Assembly (NCBI RefSeq): GCF_020073745.1
Contig: NZ_JAIRAU010000039.1
Location: forward strand, 62,001-126,000
Direction of reading: 5' to 3'
DNA from: Nannocystis pusilla
GTDB taxonomy: Bacteria > Myxococcota_A > Polyangia > Nannocystales > Nannocystaceae
Length of the DNA: 64,000 nt
Shown here one piece after another: positions 25,242 through 34,900 of this stretch; position 1 is the first letter of the stretch; every line of letters begins with the position of its first letter. Below the pieces are notes generated by a model. That model saw nothing but the letters and a program-made list of their open reading frames with translations, was not told where the DNA came from and made no database searches. Made by a program: the position numbers and the translations under genes.

Positions 25242-26309
25242 ATGACTGCGATCGATAACCCGCGCCCCGTCCGCCCCGGCGAGGAGCTCGACCTCGGGCG
25301 CCTCGCGCCGTACCTGCGCGACGCGCTCGGCGCCCCCGCCGACGCCGACGTCAGCGCGCAGCAGTTCCCCGGCGGCCACTCCAACCTCACCTACCTCGTC
25401 AACGTCGGGGCCGACGCCTACGTCCTGCGTCGGCCCCCGTTCGGCACCCAGGTCAAGACGGCCCACGACATGGAGCGGGAGCACGCGCTCCTGTCCCGCC
25501 TCGCGCCGGTGTGCGAGCGGGCGCCGCGGCCGGTCCACCTCTGCCTCGACGAGTCGATCCTCGGCGCCAAGTTCTACCTGATGGAGCGGCGCCAGGGCGT
25601 CGTCATCCGCCGCACCCCGCCGCGCGACGTCGTCTTCACCCCGGAGCTCGCGCGCGGCCTCGCCACCGCCGCCGCCGACGCGCTCGCCGACCTGCACGCC
25701 ATCGACATCGAGGCCTCGCGCCTCGTCGAGCTCGGCCACCCGGACGGCTACGTCAAGCGCCAGGTCGAGGGCTGGACGAAGCGCTACGCCGCCGCGAAGA
25801 CCGACGACATCCCCGCCGTCGACGCCGTCGCGACCTGGCTCGCGGGACACATGCCGGCCTCGGGCGCGCCCACCCTGCTGCACAACGACTTCAAGTACGA
25901 CAACCTCGTGCTCGCGCCCGACGACCTCACGCGCGTCACCGCGATCCTCGACTGGGAGATGGCGACCGTCGGCGATCCGCTCATGGACCTCGGCACCGCC
26001 CTCTGCTACTGGGTGCAGGCCGACGACCCCCCCGAGCTGCAAGCGTTCGCGTTCGGACCGACCAACGCGCCCGGCAGCTTCACCCGGGCCGAGTTCGCCG
26101 GGCACTACGCCCGTCGCACCGGCCGCAGCCTCGACGCGATCACGTTCTACTACGCCTTCGGCCTGTTCAAGACCGCCGTCGTCGCCCAGCAGATCTACGT
26201 CCGCTTCGTCCGCGGCCACACCAGGGATCCGCGGTTCGCCATCATGATCGAAGGCGTGCGCGCGCTCGCCTCGCAGGCCGAGCGCGCGATCGAGGCCGGC
26301 CGGCTGTAA
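25242..26309 (+). CDS. Phosphotransferase family protein (APH fold), hydroxyacyl-CoA kinase-like
   Basis: Aminoglycoside-phosphotransferase-fold protein of 355 aa, start ATG at 25242 with GGAGG close upstream. N-lobe: FPGGHSNLTYLVNV (42-55) with VLRRPP as the lysine-strand equivalent. Catalytic loop HNDFKYDN at 214-221 and metal-binding DWEMATVGDPLMDLG at 237-251 are intact. This sub-group (ACAD10/11 N-domain, LvaA-like) phosphorylates 4-hydroxyacyl-CoA rather than aminoglycosides, so the call depends on its partner acyl-CoA dehydrogenase upstream. Together the two genes would turn 4-hydroxyacyl-CoAs into substrates for beta-oxidation (inference from the families). Confidence 0.88.
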   Translation: MTAIDNPRPVRPGEELDLGRLAPYLRDALGAPADADVSAQQFPGGHSNLTYLVNVGADAYVLRRPPFGTQVKTAHDMEREHALLSRLAPVCERAPRPVHLCLDESILGAKFYLMERRQGVVIRRTPPRDVVFTPELARGLATAAADALADLHAIDIEASRLVELGHPDGYVKRQVEGWTKRYAAAKTDDIPAVDAVATWLAGHMPASGAPTLLHNDFKYDNLVLAPDDLTRVTAILDWEMATVGDPLMDLGTALCYWVQADDPPELQAFAFGPTNAPGSFTRAEFAGHYARRTGRSLDAITFYYAFGLFKTAVVAQQIYVRFVRGHTRDPRFAIMIEGVRALASQAERAIEAGRL

Positions 26310-26340
26310 CACCCGCGGCGGCGCTCCGTTGACGCCGCGC

Positions 26341-26982
26341 ATGCCGTCCTGCCGCGCTCGCCTCCTCCTCCTCGCCCTCCTCGCCCCCGCCTGCGGTGAC
26401 GACGGCGACCCCGGCGACAGCGTCGCCACCCCCGACGCCGCCGGCGGCGGCGACGACACGACGTCGACCGCGGCGCCTCCGGGCGCGACGACCGACCCCG
26501 ATCCGACCGCGGACGAACCTACGAGCACGAGCGACCCCGGCACGACGTCCGCCGCGAGCACCACCGGCGACGAGCAAGCCTCGCCGCCGACCGACTCGGC
26601 CGAGCAGCTCGAGCAGTGGCTCGCTGCCGGGCTCTACAGGAGCTGGCCGGCCGAGTCGCAGATCCACCCGTCGGCCGGCCCCCACGGCGGCAACGTGCGC
26701 ACCTTCGTCACCGCCGCGCTCGCGCAGTCACTCGCCGACGCCGACGGAATGCACCCGCAAGGCGCAGCCGCCGTGAAGGAGCTGTACGGCGACGGCACCG
26801 ACGTCATCGTCGGCTACGCGGTGATGGTCAAGCTCGCCCCCGACAGCGCGGACGGCGACGGCTGGTACTGGTACGAGCGCCTCGACACCACCGTGTACGC
26901 CGACGGCACGGGCGTCAAGCTGTGCACCGGCTGCCACGCGGACGGGGCCGATTACGTCCTCACGCCGTACCCGCTGCAGTGA
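26341..26982 (+). CDS. Lipoprotein with single c-type heme motif, P460-like
   Basis: Predicted lipoprotein of 213 aa, start ATG at 26341 with leader MPSCRARLLLLALLAPACGDD (lipobox A-P-A-C). An Asp/Thr/Ser-rich linker of about 70 residues leads into a domain of about 120 residues ending with one heme c motif, CTGCH, near residue 200 (KLCTGCHADGADYVLT). The preceding strands (HPSAGPHGGNVRTFV and DVIVGYAVMVKLAP) resemble cytochrome P460-type proteins, which carry such a motif close to the C-terminus, but the crosslinking lysine cannot be placed with confidence. A periplasmic redox or ligand-sensing role is inferred. Confidence 0.65.
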   Translation: MPSCRARLLLLALLAPACGDDGDPGDSVATPDAAGGGDDTTSTAAPPGATTDPDPTADEPTSTSDPGTTSAASTTGDEQASPPTDSAEQLEQWLAAGLYRSWPAESQIHPSAGPHGGNVRTFVTAALAQSLADADGMHPQGAAAVKELYGDGTDVIVGYAVMVKLAPDSADGDGWYWYERLDTTVYADGTGVKLCTGCHADGADYVLTPYPLQ

Positions 26983-27037
26983 GGTGATCCAGACGATGTC
27001 GGGCGCCGCGCACGTCGCCACGCCGGCGAAGTGGTGC

Positions 27038-27043
27038 TACAGT
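27038..27043 (+). promoter_or_regulatory. Probable -10 element of 6S RNA
   Basis: TACAGT eight or so bases upstream of the presumed 6S RNA start. No clear -35 box is seen, as often in very GC-rich genomes. Confidence 0.45.
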
Positions 27044-27051
27044 GGATGGTG

Positions 27052-27230
27052 CGAGCGGGACGCTCGGCATGAGGCCCAAAGTTCTACCTACACCGTTCAG
27101 CCAGGGGTCCGTCTCTGATCGCTGGTGCGCAGGCTCGTCCGACGAGAAGCCCGACGCGGTTAACATAGATCCCACCTACTTGATGTAGGGGTTGAACTTC
27201 GGCCACATCATGCCGGGCGACCCGCTCGCC
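27052..27230 (+). ncRNA. ssrS: 6S RNA
   Basis: Regulatory RNA that binds the housekeeping RNA polymerase holoenzyme. A long closing stem joins GAGCGGGACGCTCGGCATGA (27053-27072) to TCATGCCGGGCGACCCGCTC (27208-27227), with one mismatch region. Inside is the second helix region and a large central bubble; the 3' side (GGTGCGCAGGCTCG then CCGACGAGAAGCC, 27123-27151) matches the sequence seen in E. coli 6S RNA (GGTGAGCATGCTCG, CCGAGAAGCC). A short T-containing stretch (TTTCT) follows. It fills the otherwise geneless 26983-27380 interval. Ends are approximate; the strand is clear from the E. coli match. Confidence 0.85.
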
Positions 27231-27380
27231 TTTCTAACGCAGGTTCAGGTGTCGTCCACCGCGACCGCGACGCGGCCCTCGTCCCCCGCGAGCGTTCACG
27301 TCGTTCCGTGATCGCCGTCGCTGACGTGGGCCCCCGTGAGGGAGGCGCCGGCGCCGGGTTGTGGTAGAGTCCGCGGCCTC

Positions 27381-27899
27381 ATGTCAAACCCGCGCGTCTA
27401 TTTCGACATCTCCATCGGCGGTAAGCCCGCCGGCCGCATCGTCTTCGAGCTGTTCGCCGACGTCGTCCCAAAGACCGCGGAGAACTTCCGCGCCCTCTGC
27501 ACCGGCGAAAAGGGCGTCGGTCGCTCCGGCAAGCCGCTCCACTTCAAGGGCTCGAGCTTCCACCGCATCATCCCGCAGTTCATGTGCCAGGGCGGCGACT
27601 TCACCCGCGGCAACGGCACCGGCGGCGAGTCGATCTACGGCGAGAAGTTCGCCGACGAGAACTTCAAGCTGCGCCACGTCGGCAAGTACCTGCTGTCGAT
27701 GGCCAACGCGGGCCCCAACACCAACGGCTCGCAGTTCTTCATCACCACCGCCGAGACCCCCTGGCTCGACGGCAAGCACGTCGTCTTCGGCAAGGTCGTG
27801 TCCGGCTCCGAGGTCGTCGACGCCATGGAGCGCGTCGGCTCGCGCAACGGCGCCACCAGCCAGACCGTCACCATCGAAGACTCCGGCCTGGAGGCCTGA
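27381..27899 (+). CDS. Cyclophilin-type peptidyl-prolyl isomerase, eukaryote-like
   Basis: Cytosolic prolyl cis-trans isomerase of 172 aa, start ATG at 27381. Active-site blocks are present: FHRIIPQFMCQGGDFTRGNG (with the catalytic Arg), SMANAGPNTNGSQFFITT and WLDGKHVVFGKV, whose Trp is the cyclosporin-binding residue. The loop GEKGVGRSGKPLHFKGS is the long form typical of eukaryotic cyclophilin A rather than of E. coli PpiA/B; myxobacteria are known to carry such versions. No signal peptide. A palindrome cluster follows directly after the stop. Confidence 0.95.
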   Translation: MSNPRVYFDISIGGKPAGRIVFELFADVVPKTAENFRALCTGEKGVGRSGKPLHFKGSSFHRIIPQFMCQGGDFTRGNGTGGESIYGEKFADENFKLRHVGKYLLSMANAGPNTNGSQFFITTAETPWLDGKHVVFGKVVSGSEVVDAMERVGSRNGATSQTVTIEDSGLEA

Positions 27900-27902
27900 G
27901 CG

Positions 27903-28010
27903 CCGCCTGTCCTGCAGGACATGTCGCGACGGTCCCCGGCCTGACCGTTGCGACATGCCGCACCGGCGCGGCCCTCGCCTGCCCCTCGGGTCATGTCCTC
28001 GCACCTGACC
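27903..28010. repeat. Palindrome cluster after cyclophilin gene
   Basis: CCTGTCCTGCAGGACATGTCG (27906-27926) followed by degenerate units (GCGACATGCC, GCCTGCCCCTCGGG, TCATGTCCTCGCACCTG). It fills the gap between the convergent cyclophilin and acyltransferase genes. Confidence 0.75.
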
Positions 28011-28072
28011 CTCGCTCGCTCGGTGGCCCATCCCGGCGCGGGCCTCGGCTGATCGTCCGAGCCTGACTCCCG

Positions 28073-28879
28073 TCAGCTCGCGTCCTCGCGGCGCGGCCCG
28101 CTCCCTGCCTGTCCGTCGACCTCGGCCGGCGTCACTCCCCGCGACGCCGCCAGCGCCGCGATCATGCGCGCGCGCACCTCGGCCCGCAGCTCCGCCGCAC
28201 CTGCCCCCGGGGCCAGGTCGGCGAGCGCGACCGGCGGCAGCACCTGGACCATGATCGGCAGCCGCGCCCGATCGAGGCCGATCCGCCACGACGACTTCGG
28301 CAGCGCCGCGCTGGTGCCGTCGAGCACGATCGGCACCACGGGCACGCCGGCCTCGGCCGCCAGCGAGAACGCCCCGTGCTTGAAGCCGTGGATCCGGCCG
28401 TCGCGCGAGCGCGTGCCCTCGGGGAACATGAACACCGAGGAGCCCGCGTCGAGGTTGGCGCGGCAGCTGCGGATCATCGCCGCGATGCTGGCGTTGTCAC
28501 CGCGACGCAGCGCCACGTAGCGGTTCAGGCTCATGTTCCAGCCGATGAACGGCACGCGGAACACGCTCGCCTTGGCGACCCACTTGAAGTGGCGGAACAG
28601 GGTGAACAGCACCAGCGTGTCGACGTGCGACTGATGGTTCGAGCACAGCACGTACACCCCGCCCGGGGCGATGTGCTCGCGGCCGAGCACCCGCACGTCC
28701 CAGCCCGGCATGAGCAGCGCGTAGTGTCCGCCCCACAGGCACGTGTAGCGGTGGAGCAGCGCGCGCCGGCGATCGAACGGCGCCGTCACCAGCGTGATCA
28801 CCAGCGCGCCGGCGAACCACAGCGGCTGGCTGAGCACGAAGTAGAGCGCGAAGAGCAGGACCGCCGCGATCCGCAGCAC
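28073..28879 (-). CDS. 1-acyl-glycerol-3-phosphate acyltransferase-like (PlsC family), copy 1
   Basis: Membrane-bound lysophospholipid acyltransferase of 268 aa from the GTG at 28879 (LRIAAVLLFALYFVLSQPLW, an N-terminal membrane helix). The family motifs are intact: NHQSHVD (H-x4-D catalytic block), FMFPEGTRS (glycerol-phosphate binding) and VPVVPIVLDGT. A second paralogue with the same motif set lies 650 bases away in the opposite direction. The upstream gene is a thioredoxin-like lipoprotein 31 bases away on the same strand, so the two are likely one transcript. The substrate could be LPA or a different lysolipid. Confidence 0.9.
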   Translation of the reverse strand: MLRIAAVLLFALYFVLSQPLWFAGALVITLVTAPFDRRRALLHRYTCLWGGHYALLMPGWDVRVLGREHIAPGGVYVLCSNHQSHVDTLVLFTLFRHFKWVAKASVFRVPFIGWNMSLNRYVALRRGDNASIAAMIRSCRANLDAGSSVFMFPEGTRSRDGRIHGFKHGAFSLAAEAGVPVVPIVLDGTSAALPKSSWRIGLDRARLPIMVQVLPPVALADLAPGAGAAELRAEVRARMIAALAASRGVTPAEVDGQAGSGPRREDAS

Positions 28880-28910
28880 CCCGCGAACATACGAGCTGCC
28901 CGACCCGCGC

Positions 28911-29420
28911 TCAAGGCGTCTCGGCCAGCAGCGGGCCCAGCCGCGCCATGATGTGCTCGACCGCCTCCGGCCCCTTGATCCCGCCCTGGATCTGCTTGCC
29001 GCTGGCGCGCCCCTCGGCATCCGGCAAGGCGAACAGCGGGATGAAGCGCGACTTGTAGCCGGCCGCGGCCAGGCGCTCCTTGTCGCGATCGATGTCGAAC
29101 TCGAGGAAGCGCACCCCCGCGAGCGGCTGGTCGAGCCGGCCCGACTTGACCGCGTCGTGGAACGCCACGCACGGCTCGCACCAGCCCGCGCCCACGGTGA
29201 CCACCAGCGGGCCGGCCTCGCGCGCCGCCTCCTCGCGCACGATCGCCGCCAGGTCGCCGGTCTCCGGCGCCGCGATCAGGCGCGGCTTGGCGGCGACGAT
29301 CGGGTCCGGCTCGGCCTTCGCGGGCGGAGCCGCCGCGGGCGGGCTCGCCGGCTCCGCGCACGCGAACGTGCCCATGAGCGCGAGCGAGAGCGGAGCGGAG
29401 CGGCGACGGGCGGACGGCAC
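28911..29420 (-). CDS. Thioredoxin-fold lipoprotein
   Basis: Predicted lipoprotein of 169 aa from the GTG at 29420 (leader ending G-T-F-A-C). After an Ala/Pro-rich linker comes a thioredoxin domain with the active site WCEPC (AGWCEPCVAFHDAVKSG), then RFLEFDIDRDKERLAAAGYKSRFIPLFALPD, in which the cis-proline region is recognisable. This suits a periplasmic disulfide reductase or thiol-exchange protein. It lies 31 bases upstream of the PlsC-type gene and divergent from a second PlsC gene (29525). Its partner substrate is unknown. Confidence 0.85.
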   Translation of the reverse strand: MPSARRRSAPLSLALMGTFACAEPASPPAAAPPAKAEPDPIVAAKPRLIAAPETGDLAAIVREEAAREAGPLVVTVGAGWCEPCVAFHDAVKSGRLDQPLAGVRFLEFDIDRDKERLAAAGYKSRFIPLFALPDAEGRASGKQIQGGIKGPEAVEHIMARLGPLLAETP

Positions 29421-29524
29421 CGCGTCATCATGCCACGATCGCGCCCCCTCGCCAGCCCGCCGCCGTCCGCGGCGTGCGCGGCCGCTTGCCACAGGCGGCC
29501 GCGCGCCGCTACAAGTGAGCCGCT

Positions 29525-30283
29525 GTGCAGCGGCTCCGCTCGGCCCTCTTCTGGTCCTACCTCGCGGCCAGCCTGGTCGTCTTCTGGATCGCCGTCGCGC
29601 CGATCTGGGTGCTCGTCGCGCCCTTCGATCCGCGGCGGCGGTTCTCGCACTGGTACGCGATCACGTGGGCAAACCACTGCATCCGCCTGTTCGGCGCCTC
29701 GCGGATCCACATCCGCGGCCGCGAGCGGCTGCTCGGCGATCGCCCGTGCGTGCTGGTCGCCAACCACCAGTCGTTCGGCGACATCTTCGTCCTCTACGCC
29801 CTGCGCACCCCGTTCAAGTGGGTCGCCAAGGAGTCGGTGTTCTGGGTGCCCTTCCTCGGCTGGATGATGGCCATGGCCGACTACGTGCCGGTGCGGCGCG
29901 GCGACCCGCACAGCCGCGCGCGCATGCTGGCGCGCTGCCGCCAGCACCTGCGCGACGGCTCGCGGCTCCTCCTGTTCCCCGAGGGCACGCGCTCGCGCGA
30001 CGGCCAGATCCGCGAGTTCCGCCGCGGCGCCTTCGCCCTGGCCGTCGAGGCCGGCGTCCCGATCGTCCCGATCGTCATCGACGGCACCGGCGCGGCCTTG
30101 CCGCGCGACGGCTGGGTGTTCGAGGATCTCGACGACCTGCGCGTCGACGTCCACGTGCTCGAGCCGGTCGATCCGGACGCCACCGGCGGCGACGTCGAGC
30201 TGCTGCAGACCCACGTCCGCGAGCTCATGATCGCCGCCCTGCACGACATCCGCGGCCCCCGGGCGGTCCGGCCGCGCGCGTGA
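29525..30283 (+). CDS. 1-acyl-glycerol-3-phosphate acyltransferase-like (PlsC family), copy 2
   Basis: PlsC-family acyltransferase of 252 aa, start GTG at 29525. N-terminal hydrophobic helix (~8-33: LFWSYLAASLVVFWIAVAPI), then NHQSFGD (H-x4-D), FKWVAKESVFWVPFLGW, LFPEGTRSRDG and GVPIVPIVIDGT. It is a paralogue of the gene at 28073-28879; the shared FKWVAK and EGTRSRDG stretches show their common origin. The two genes are arranged divergently around the thioredoxin lipoprotein, which suggests a duplicated lipid-remodelling locus. The palindrome cluster begins three bases after the stop. Confidence 0.9.
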   Translation: MQRLRSALFWSYLAASLVVFWIAVAPIWVLVAPFDPRRRFSHWYAITWANHCIRLFGASRIHIRGRERLLGDRPCVLVANHQSFGDIFVLYALRTPFKWVAKESVFWVPFLGWMMAMADYVPVRRGDPHSRARMLARCRQHLRDGSRLLLFPEGTRSRDGQIREFRRGAFALAVEAGVPIVPIVIDGTGAALPRDGWVFEDLDDLRVDVHVLEPVDPDATGGDVELLQTHVRELMIAALHDIRGPRAVRPRA

Positions 30284-30285
30284 TC

Positions 30286-30362
30286 GCCTGTCCGGGCGGG
30301 CATGTCGGTGGCGACATGTCCCTTGCGGCATGCTCCCGAGAACATGCCCCCCCGAACATGCG
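30286..30362. repeat. Palindrome cluster after second PlsC gene
   Basis: CCTGTCCGGGCGGGCATGTCG, GCGACATGTCCCTTGCGGCATG, GAGAACATGCC and CGAACATGC units in tandem, starting directly after the stop codon of the acyltransferase and ending before the convergent aminopeptidase gene (end 30380). Confidence 0.75.
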
Positions 30363-30379
30363 CTCTCAGCCAGCCCGGC

Positions 30380-31705
30380 TCAGCCCTGCCCGACCAGCGC
30401 CTCGAGCTCGGCGACCCGCTTCGGCGCGCCGGCGCTGAGCACCTCGGGCCCGGCCGGCGTGACGAGCACGTCGTCCTCGACGCGGATCCCGACCCCGCGG
30501 AGCGCCGCCGGCACCTCCGCGGTGGCCGGGAAGTACAGCCCCGGCTCGACCGTCAGCACGTAGCCGGCGCGCAGCGGCCGGGCCCGGCCGGCCACAGTGT
30601 AGCGGCCGACGTCGTGGACGTCGGCGCCGAGCCAGTGGCTGGTCTTGTGCGGGTAGTACGGCTTGTACAGCTCCTCTTCGATCGCCTCGTCGACGCCCGC
30701 GCGGACGAGGCCGAGCGCGCGCAGCCCGTCGCACAGCACGCGCAGGCACGCGTCGTGGATCGCGTCGAGGCTCGATCCCTCGGTCGTGGCCGCGATGCCG
30801 GCCTCGTTGGCGGCCAGCGCGATCTCGTAGGCGTCGCGCTGCGCCGGCGAGAAGCGGCCGCTGACCGGGAACGTGCGCGTGATGTCGCCGGTGAACAGCT
30901 CCCACTCGGCGCCGGCGTCGACCAGCAGCAGCTCGCCGTCGACCAGCCCCCCGCGGGCGGCCGTGTAGTGCAGCGTGTTGGCGTTCGCGCCGGCCGCCAC
31001 GATCGTCTCGTAGCCCGGTCCGCTGGCGCCGCGGCGGCGGAACTCGTGCTCGAGCAGCGCCTCGATCTCGAGCTCGAGCCGCCCGGCCCGGGTCGCCCGC
31101 ATCGCCGCCACGTGCCCGGCCGCGCTGATGTCGACCGCGCGGCGCAGCGCCGCCATCGCCGCCGCGTCCTTCACCATCCGGTCCTCGGCCAGCAGCGCCC
31201 GCGCGTCGCGGAGGCACGTCGGCGCGACCTCGCCCCGGCGGTCGCCGGCACGCAGGCGCTCGATCGCGGCGAACGCCGCCCGCTCGAGCGTGGGACATGT
31301 CGAAAAGGGCAGGTACACCTCGTCGACGCCGTCGAGCAGGCGCGGCAGCTCGAGCTCGAGCTGCGCGATCGGGAACACCACGTCGACGCCGAGCCGCTCG
31401 CGGGCCTCGTCCGCGCTCGGCCGCCGGCCGTGGTAGAGCACGTCGCGCTCGTCCTGCACCGGCATGAACAGCGCGCTCGCGGGCTGGCGTCCTGGCCTGA
31501 GCAGGAGCACGCTGCCGGACTCGGCCGCGCCGGTCAGGTAGTAGAAGTTCGACTCCGGCCGGAAACGGTAATGCGTGTCGCCGGAGCGGGTCGGCGGCGC
31601 GCCGGAGGACAGCAGCAGAGCGGCGTCGCCGAGGCGCGCGGCGAGGCGGGAGCGACGCGCGGCGCAGGCCGCCAGATCCGGTGCAGCGACGGAGGGCGAA
31701 GGCAC
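30380..31705 (-). CDS. pepP: Aminopeptidase P (Xaa-Pro aminopeptidase, M24B)
   Basis: Metallo-aminopeptidase of 441 aa that removes the N-terminal residue before proline. The creatinase-like N-domain (~10-165) contains RFRPESNFYYLTG and a partner segment; the pita-bread domain follows. Metal ligands are visible: Asp/Asp in LLLVDAGAEWELFTGDITRTFP, His in HKTSHWLGADVHDVG, Glu in VEPGLYFP and Glu in GVGIRVEDDVLV. The GTG at 31705 is chosen; a TTG one codon upstream is equally possible. A palindrome copy (31294-31314) encodes the FSTCPTLE stretch at the domain boundary, away from the metal site. Confidence 0.92.
   Translation of the reverse strand: MPSPSVAAPDLAACAARRSRLAARLGDAALLLSSGAPPTRSGDTHYRFRPESNFYYLTGAAESGSVLLLRPGRQPASALFMPVQDERDVLYHGRRPSADEARERLGVDVVFPIAQLELELPRLLDGVDEVYLPFSTCPTLERAAFAAIERLRAGDRRGEVAPTCLRDARALLAEDRMVKDAAAMAALRRAVDISAAGHVAAMRATRAGRLELEIEALLEHEFRRRGASGPGYETIVAAGANANTLHYTAARGGLVDGELLLVDAGAEWELFTGDITRTFPVSGRFSPAQRDAYEIALAANEAGIAATTEGSSLDAIHDACLRVLCDGLRALGLVRAGVDEAIEEELYKPYYPHKTSHWLGADVHDVGRYTVAGRARPLRAGYVLTVEPGLYFPATAEVPAALRGVGIRVEDDVLVTPAGPEVLSAGAPKRVAELEALVGQG
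31294..31314. repeat. Imperfect palindrome inside pepP
   Basis: GGACATGTCGAAAAGGGCAGG, read as FSTCP on the minus strand. It is one of the more degenerate copies. Confidence 0.55.
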
Positions 31706-31926
31706 CAATCAAGAATAGGACCGCAAGCACCGCGGCCCCTTCGGATCCCGCGTGCGGGATGTCATGCTGCCGCGGTGCGCAACGGCCTGCGCGAAGCCTT
31801 CCGGGGGTTTGCGCGAGTCGGCAGGCGGCCGGCTGCCGAAAACGGCGATGGGTCGCGGCAACGGTCGCGTGCGCTCGGCACGGGAGGGATTGCACCCAGC
31901 CGCCGGGCGGCGGAGAGTTGCCGCCG

Positions 31927-34900
31927 ATGGCGACGCAAAAACTGAGCAATCAGCGGATCCACGAGGTACAGCAGGTCCTCGCCTCGTACGTCCCCAAGCT
32001 GCCCGGGACCGACGTCAACCTCCTGGCGGCCCTCTGCAAGGCGGTCCTGACCTCGGTCGACCTCCGAGACATCCGGCGGGTGGCGAGCGCCGAGCTCGTC
32101 GAGCAGCTCGAGCAGGTCCTGAGCACGATCAGGACCCGCGGCCGCGGCGAGATCAACTCCGTCGTGCGCCGGCGCGACGACAGCGTCGTCCTCGAGAGCT
32201 GCCTCGAAGACCAGCCGTTCCTGGTGTCCTCGCTGCGCGCGCTGTTCGGCGCGGAGCGGCTCGAGATCGCCAGCCTGATGAACGCGGTGATCAAGGTCCG
32301 GCGCGACGCCGGCGGCAACCTGACCAGCATCGGCATGGGCGCGCCGGAGTCGGTGATCCGCGTCGAGCTCGACGCCGGCCAACATGTCCCCGAGGACATC
32401 GAGGACCGCTTCCGCCTCCGCCTCCGGATCGTGCAGGCGATGGTGCGCGACTTCCAGCCGATGAAGCGCCGGCTGCAGGACCTCGCCGACGACTACCTGC
32501 GGGCCGCCAACGCCGAGAGCAACGACCGCAGCCTGACCCTGCGCGAGACCGAGGGCATGGTCCGCTGGCTGTGCGAGGAGAACCTCGTGCTGCTCGGCGT
32601 CGAGGAGTACGACGACAAGGGCCACCGGATCTCCGCGCTCGGCACCGCGGCGGTCAACCTCAGCGAGCGCGACGCCGATCGCTTCGCCGCCTACGCCCGC
32701 GACCTCGATCGCACCGTCCGCTACCACCGCAGCAACGAGGAGTCGCCGGTCCACCGCAGCGGCAAGCCGGGCCACTTCGTCGTCACTCGCGTCGGCCGCG
32801 ACGGCCAGCCGGTCGGCACCTGCCTGATCAACGGCCTCTTCACCTACAAGGCACTGCACACCCCGCCGGAGGAGATCCCGTTCCTGCGCGTCATGCTGCG
32901 CAAGCTCCTCACCGAGCGCAGCGTCTCGATCGACAGCCACCGCGGCAAGAGCCTGACCAACGCGTTCAACTCGCTGCCGCTCGAGTACCTGCTGACCCAG
33001 AGCGAGGACAGCATCTGGGAGCTGACCGACCGCGTCCTGCGGGCCGAGGTCGAGGGCGGCTCCGACGTGCACATCAACGTCGGCGAGGACGGCCGCTTCG
33101 TGTTCGCGTTCGTCAGCCTGCCGCGCGAGCAGTTCAACGACGAGCTGCGCCTGCAGGTGCAGGAGAAGCTGCAGCGCGAGTTCGGGGCCACCTACTCCGA
33201 CTTCGGCGTCTACATGGATCGCTACGACAACGCGATCATCCACTACTACATGACCGGCCCGACCCCGTTCGCGGCGGTCGACACCGAGCGCGTGCGCGCC
33301 GAGGTGCTCGCGCTGGCCAAGGGCTGGAACGAGCGCCTGCGCGAGGCGCTGTCCGAGCTGGCCCCGCCCGACCAGGTCGAGGAGCTGTTCGAGCTGTACC
33401 ACGGCGCCTTCAGCGAGGAGCACAAGCGCCGCGCCGGCGACCAGCGGCTGCTCGGCGACCTGCGCTGCATCGAGAACATCCGCCGCGGCGCCGAGTTCGA
33501 CTTCGACCTCTACGTCTCGGTCACCGGCGACCACCCTGGCAGCCTCAACATGCGTGTGTTCAGCCGCAAGGCGATGAACCTCAGCGACGAGCTGCCGCTG
33601 ATCGGCAGCTTCGGCTTCAAGGTCGTCGACGAGTACGCGCGCCCGGTCCACATCGCGCACGCGACCCCGTTCGAGCTCGACAACTACCGCCTCGACGTCC
33701 GCCCCGAGCGGATCCCCGCGGTGATGAGCCGCGCCGACGAGATCCGGGCCACCCTGCGCCAGGTCTACGCCGGCACCATGGGCCGCGACTCGCTCAATCA
33801 GTTGATCGTGTCGACGACGTTGACCGCGCTCGAGGTCGAGATCCTGCGCGCCTACGTCGCCTACCTCCACCAGGTCCGCTGCCCGTTCACCTCGGCGCTG
33901 ATCCGCCAGACGCTGGTCGCCTACCCGACCGTCGCCTCCGCGCTGGTCTCGTGGCTCGACGCCCGCTACGACCCGACCAGCGCCAGCCCGCAGCTGGCCG
34001 AGGTCACCGACAAGACCCTCGAGGCCGAGCTGCGCGACGTCGCCGACTACACCGCCGACCGCGTGCTGCGGGCCGTCGCCGACGTCGTCCGCGCCACGCT
34101 GCGCACCAACGCCTTCGTCATCAAGGCCCAGCCGGGCGCCCGCCGCGATCAGGCCCCGGCGATGGCGTTCAAGTTCGACGGCCAGCGCGTCCCGTTCGGC
34201 CCCGATCCCAAGCCGCTGCGCGAGATCTTCGTCTACCACCCCGACTTCGAGGGCGTGCACCTCCGCGGCGGCCGCGTCGCCCGCGGCGGCATCCGCTTCT
34301 CCGACCGCCCCGACGACTTCCGCACCGAGATCCACGGCCTCATGGCCACGCAGATGGTCAAGAACGTGCTGATCGTCCCGGTCGGCGCCAAGGGCGGCTT
34401 CGTGCTGCGCCAGGCCCCGACCGACCGCAACGAGCTGCGCGCCGCCGGCGACCGCTACTACCAGATCTTCGTCGAGGCGCTGTTGTCGGTCACCGACAAC
34501 GTCGTCGACGGCGAGGTCGTCACGCCGCCCGGCATCCTCCACACCGAGGGCCCCGACCCGTACCTCGTCGTCGCCGCCGACAAGGGCACCGCGCACCTGT
34601 CGGACACCGCCAACAGCGTCAGCATGACGCACAAGTTCTGGCTCGACGACGCGTTCGCTTCGGGCGGCTCGAACGGCTACGACCACAAGGCCACCGGCAT
34701 CACCGCCCGCGGCGCGTGGGAGACGACCAAGCGCAACTTCCGCGAGATGGGCATCGACCCCGAGACGGACGTCATCACCGCGGTCGGCGTCGGCGACATG
34801 AGCGGCGACGTGTTCGGCAACGGCCTGCTGCGCAGCCGCACCATCAAGCTGCTGGCCGCCTTCAACCACGCCCACGTCTTCATCGACCCCACGCCTGACC

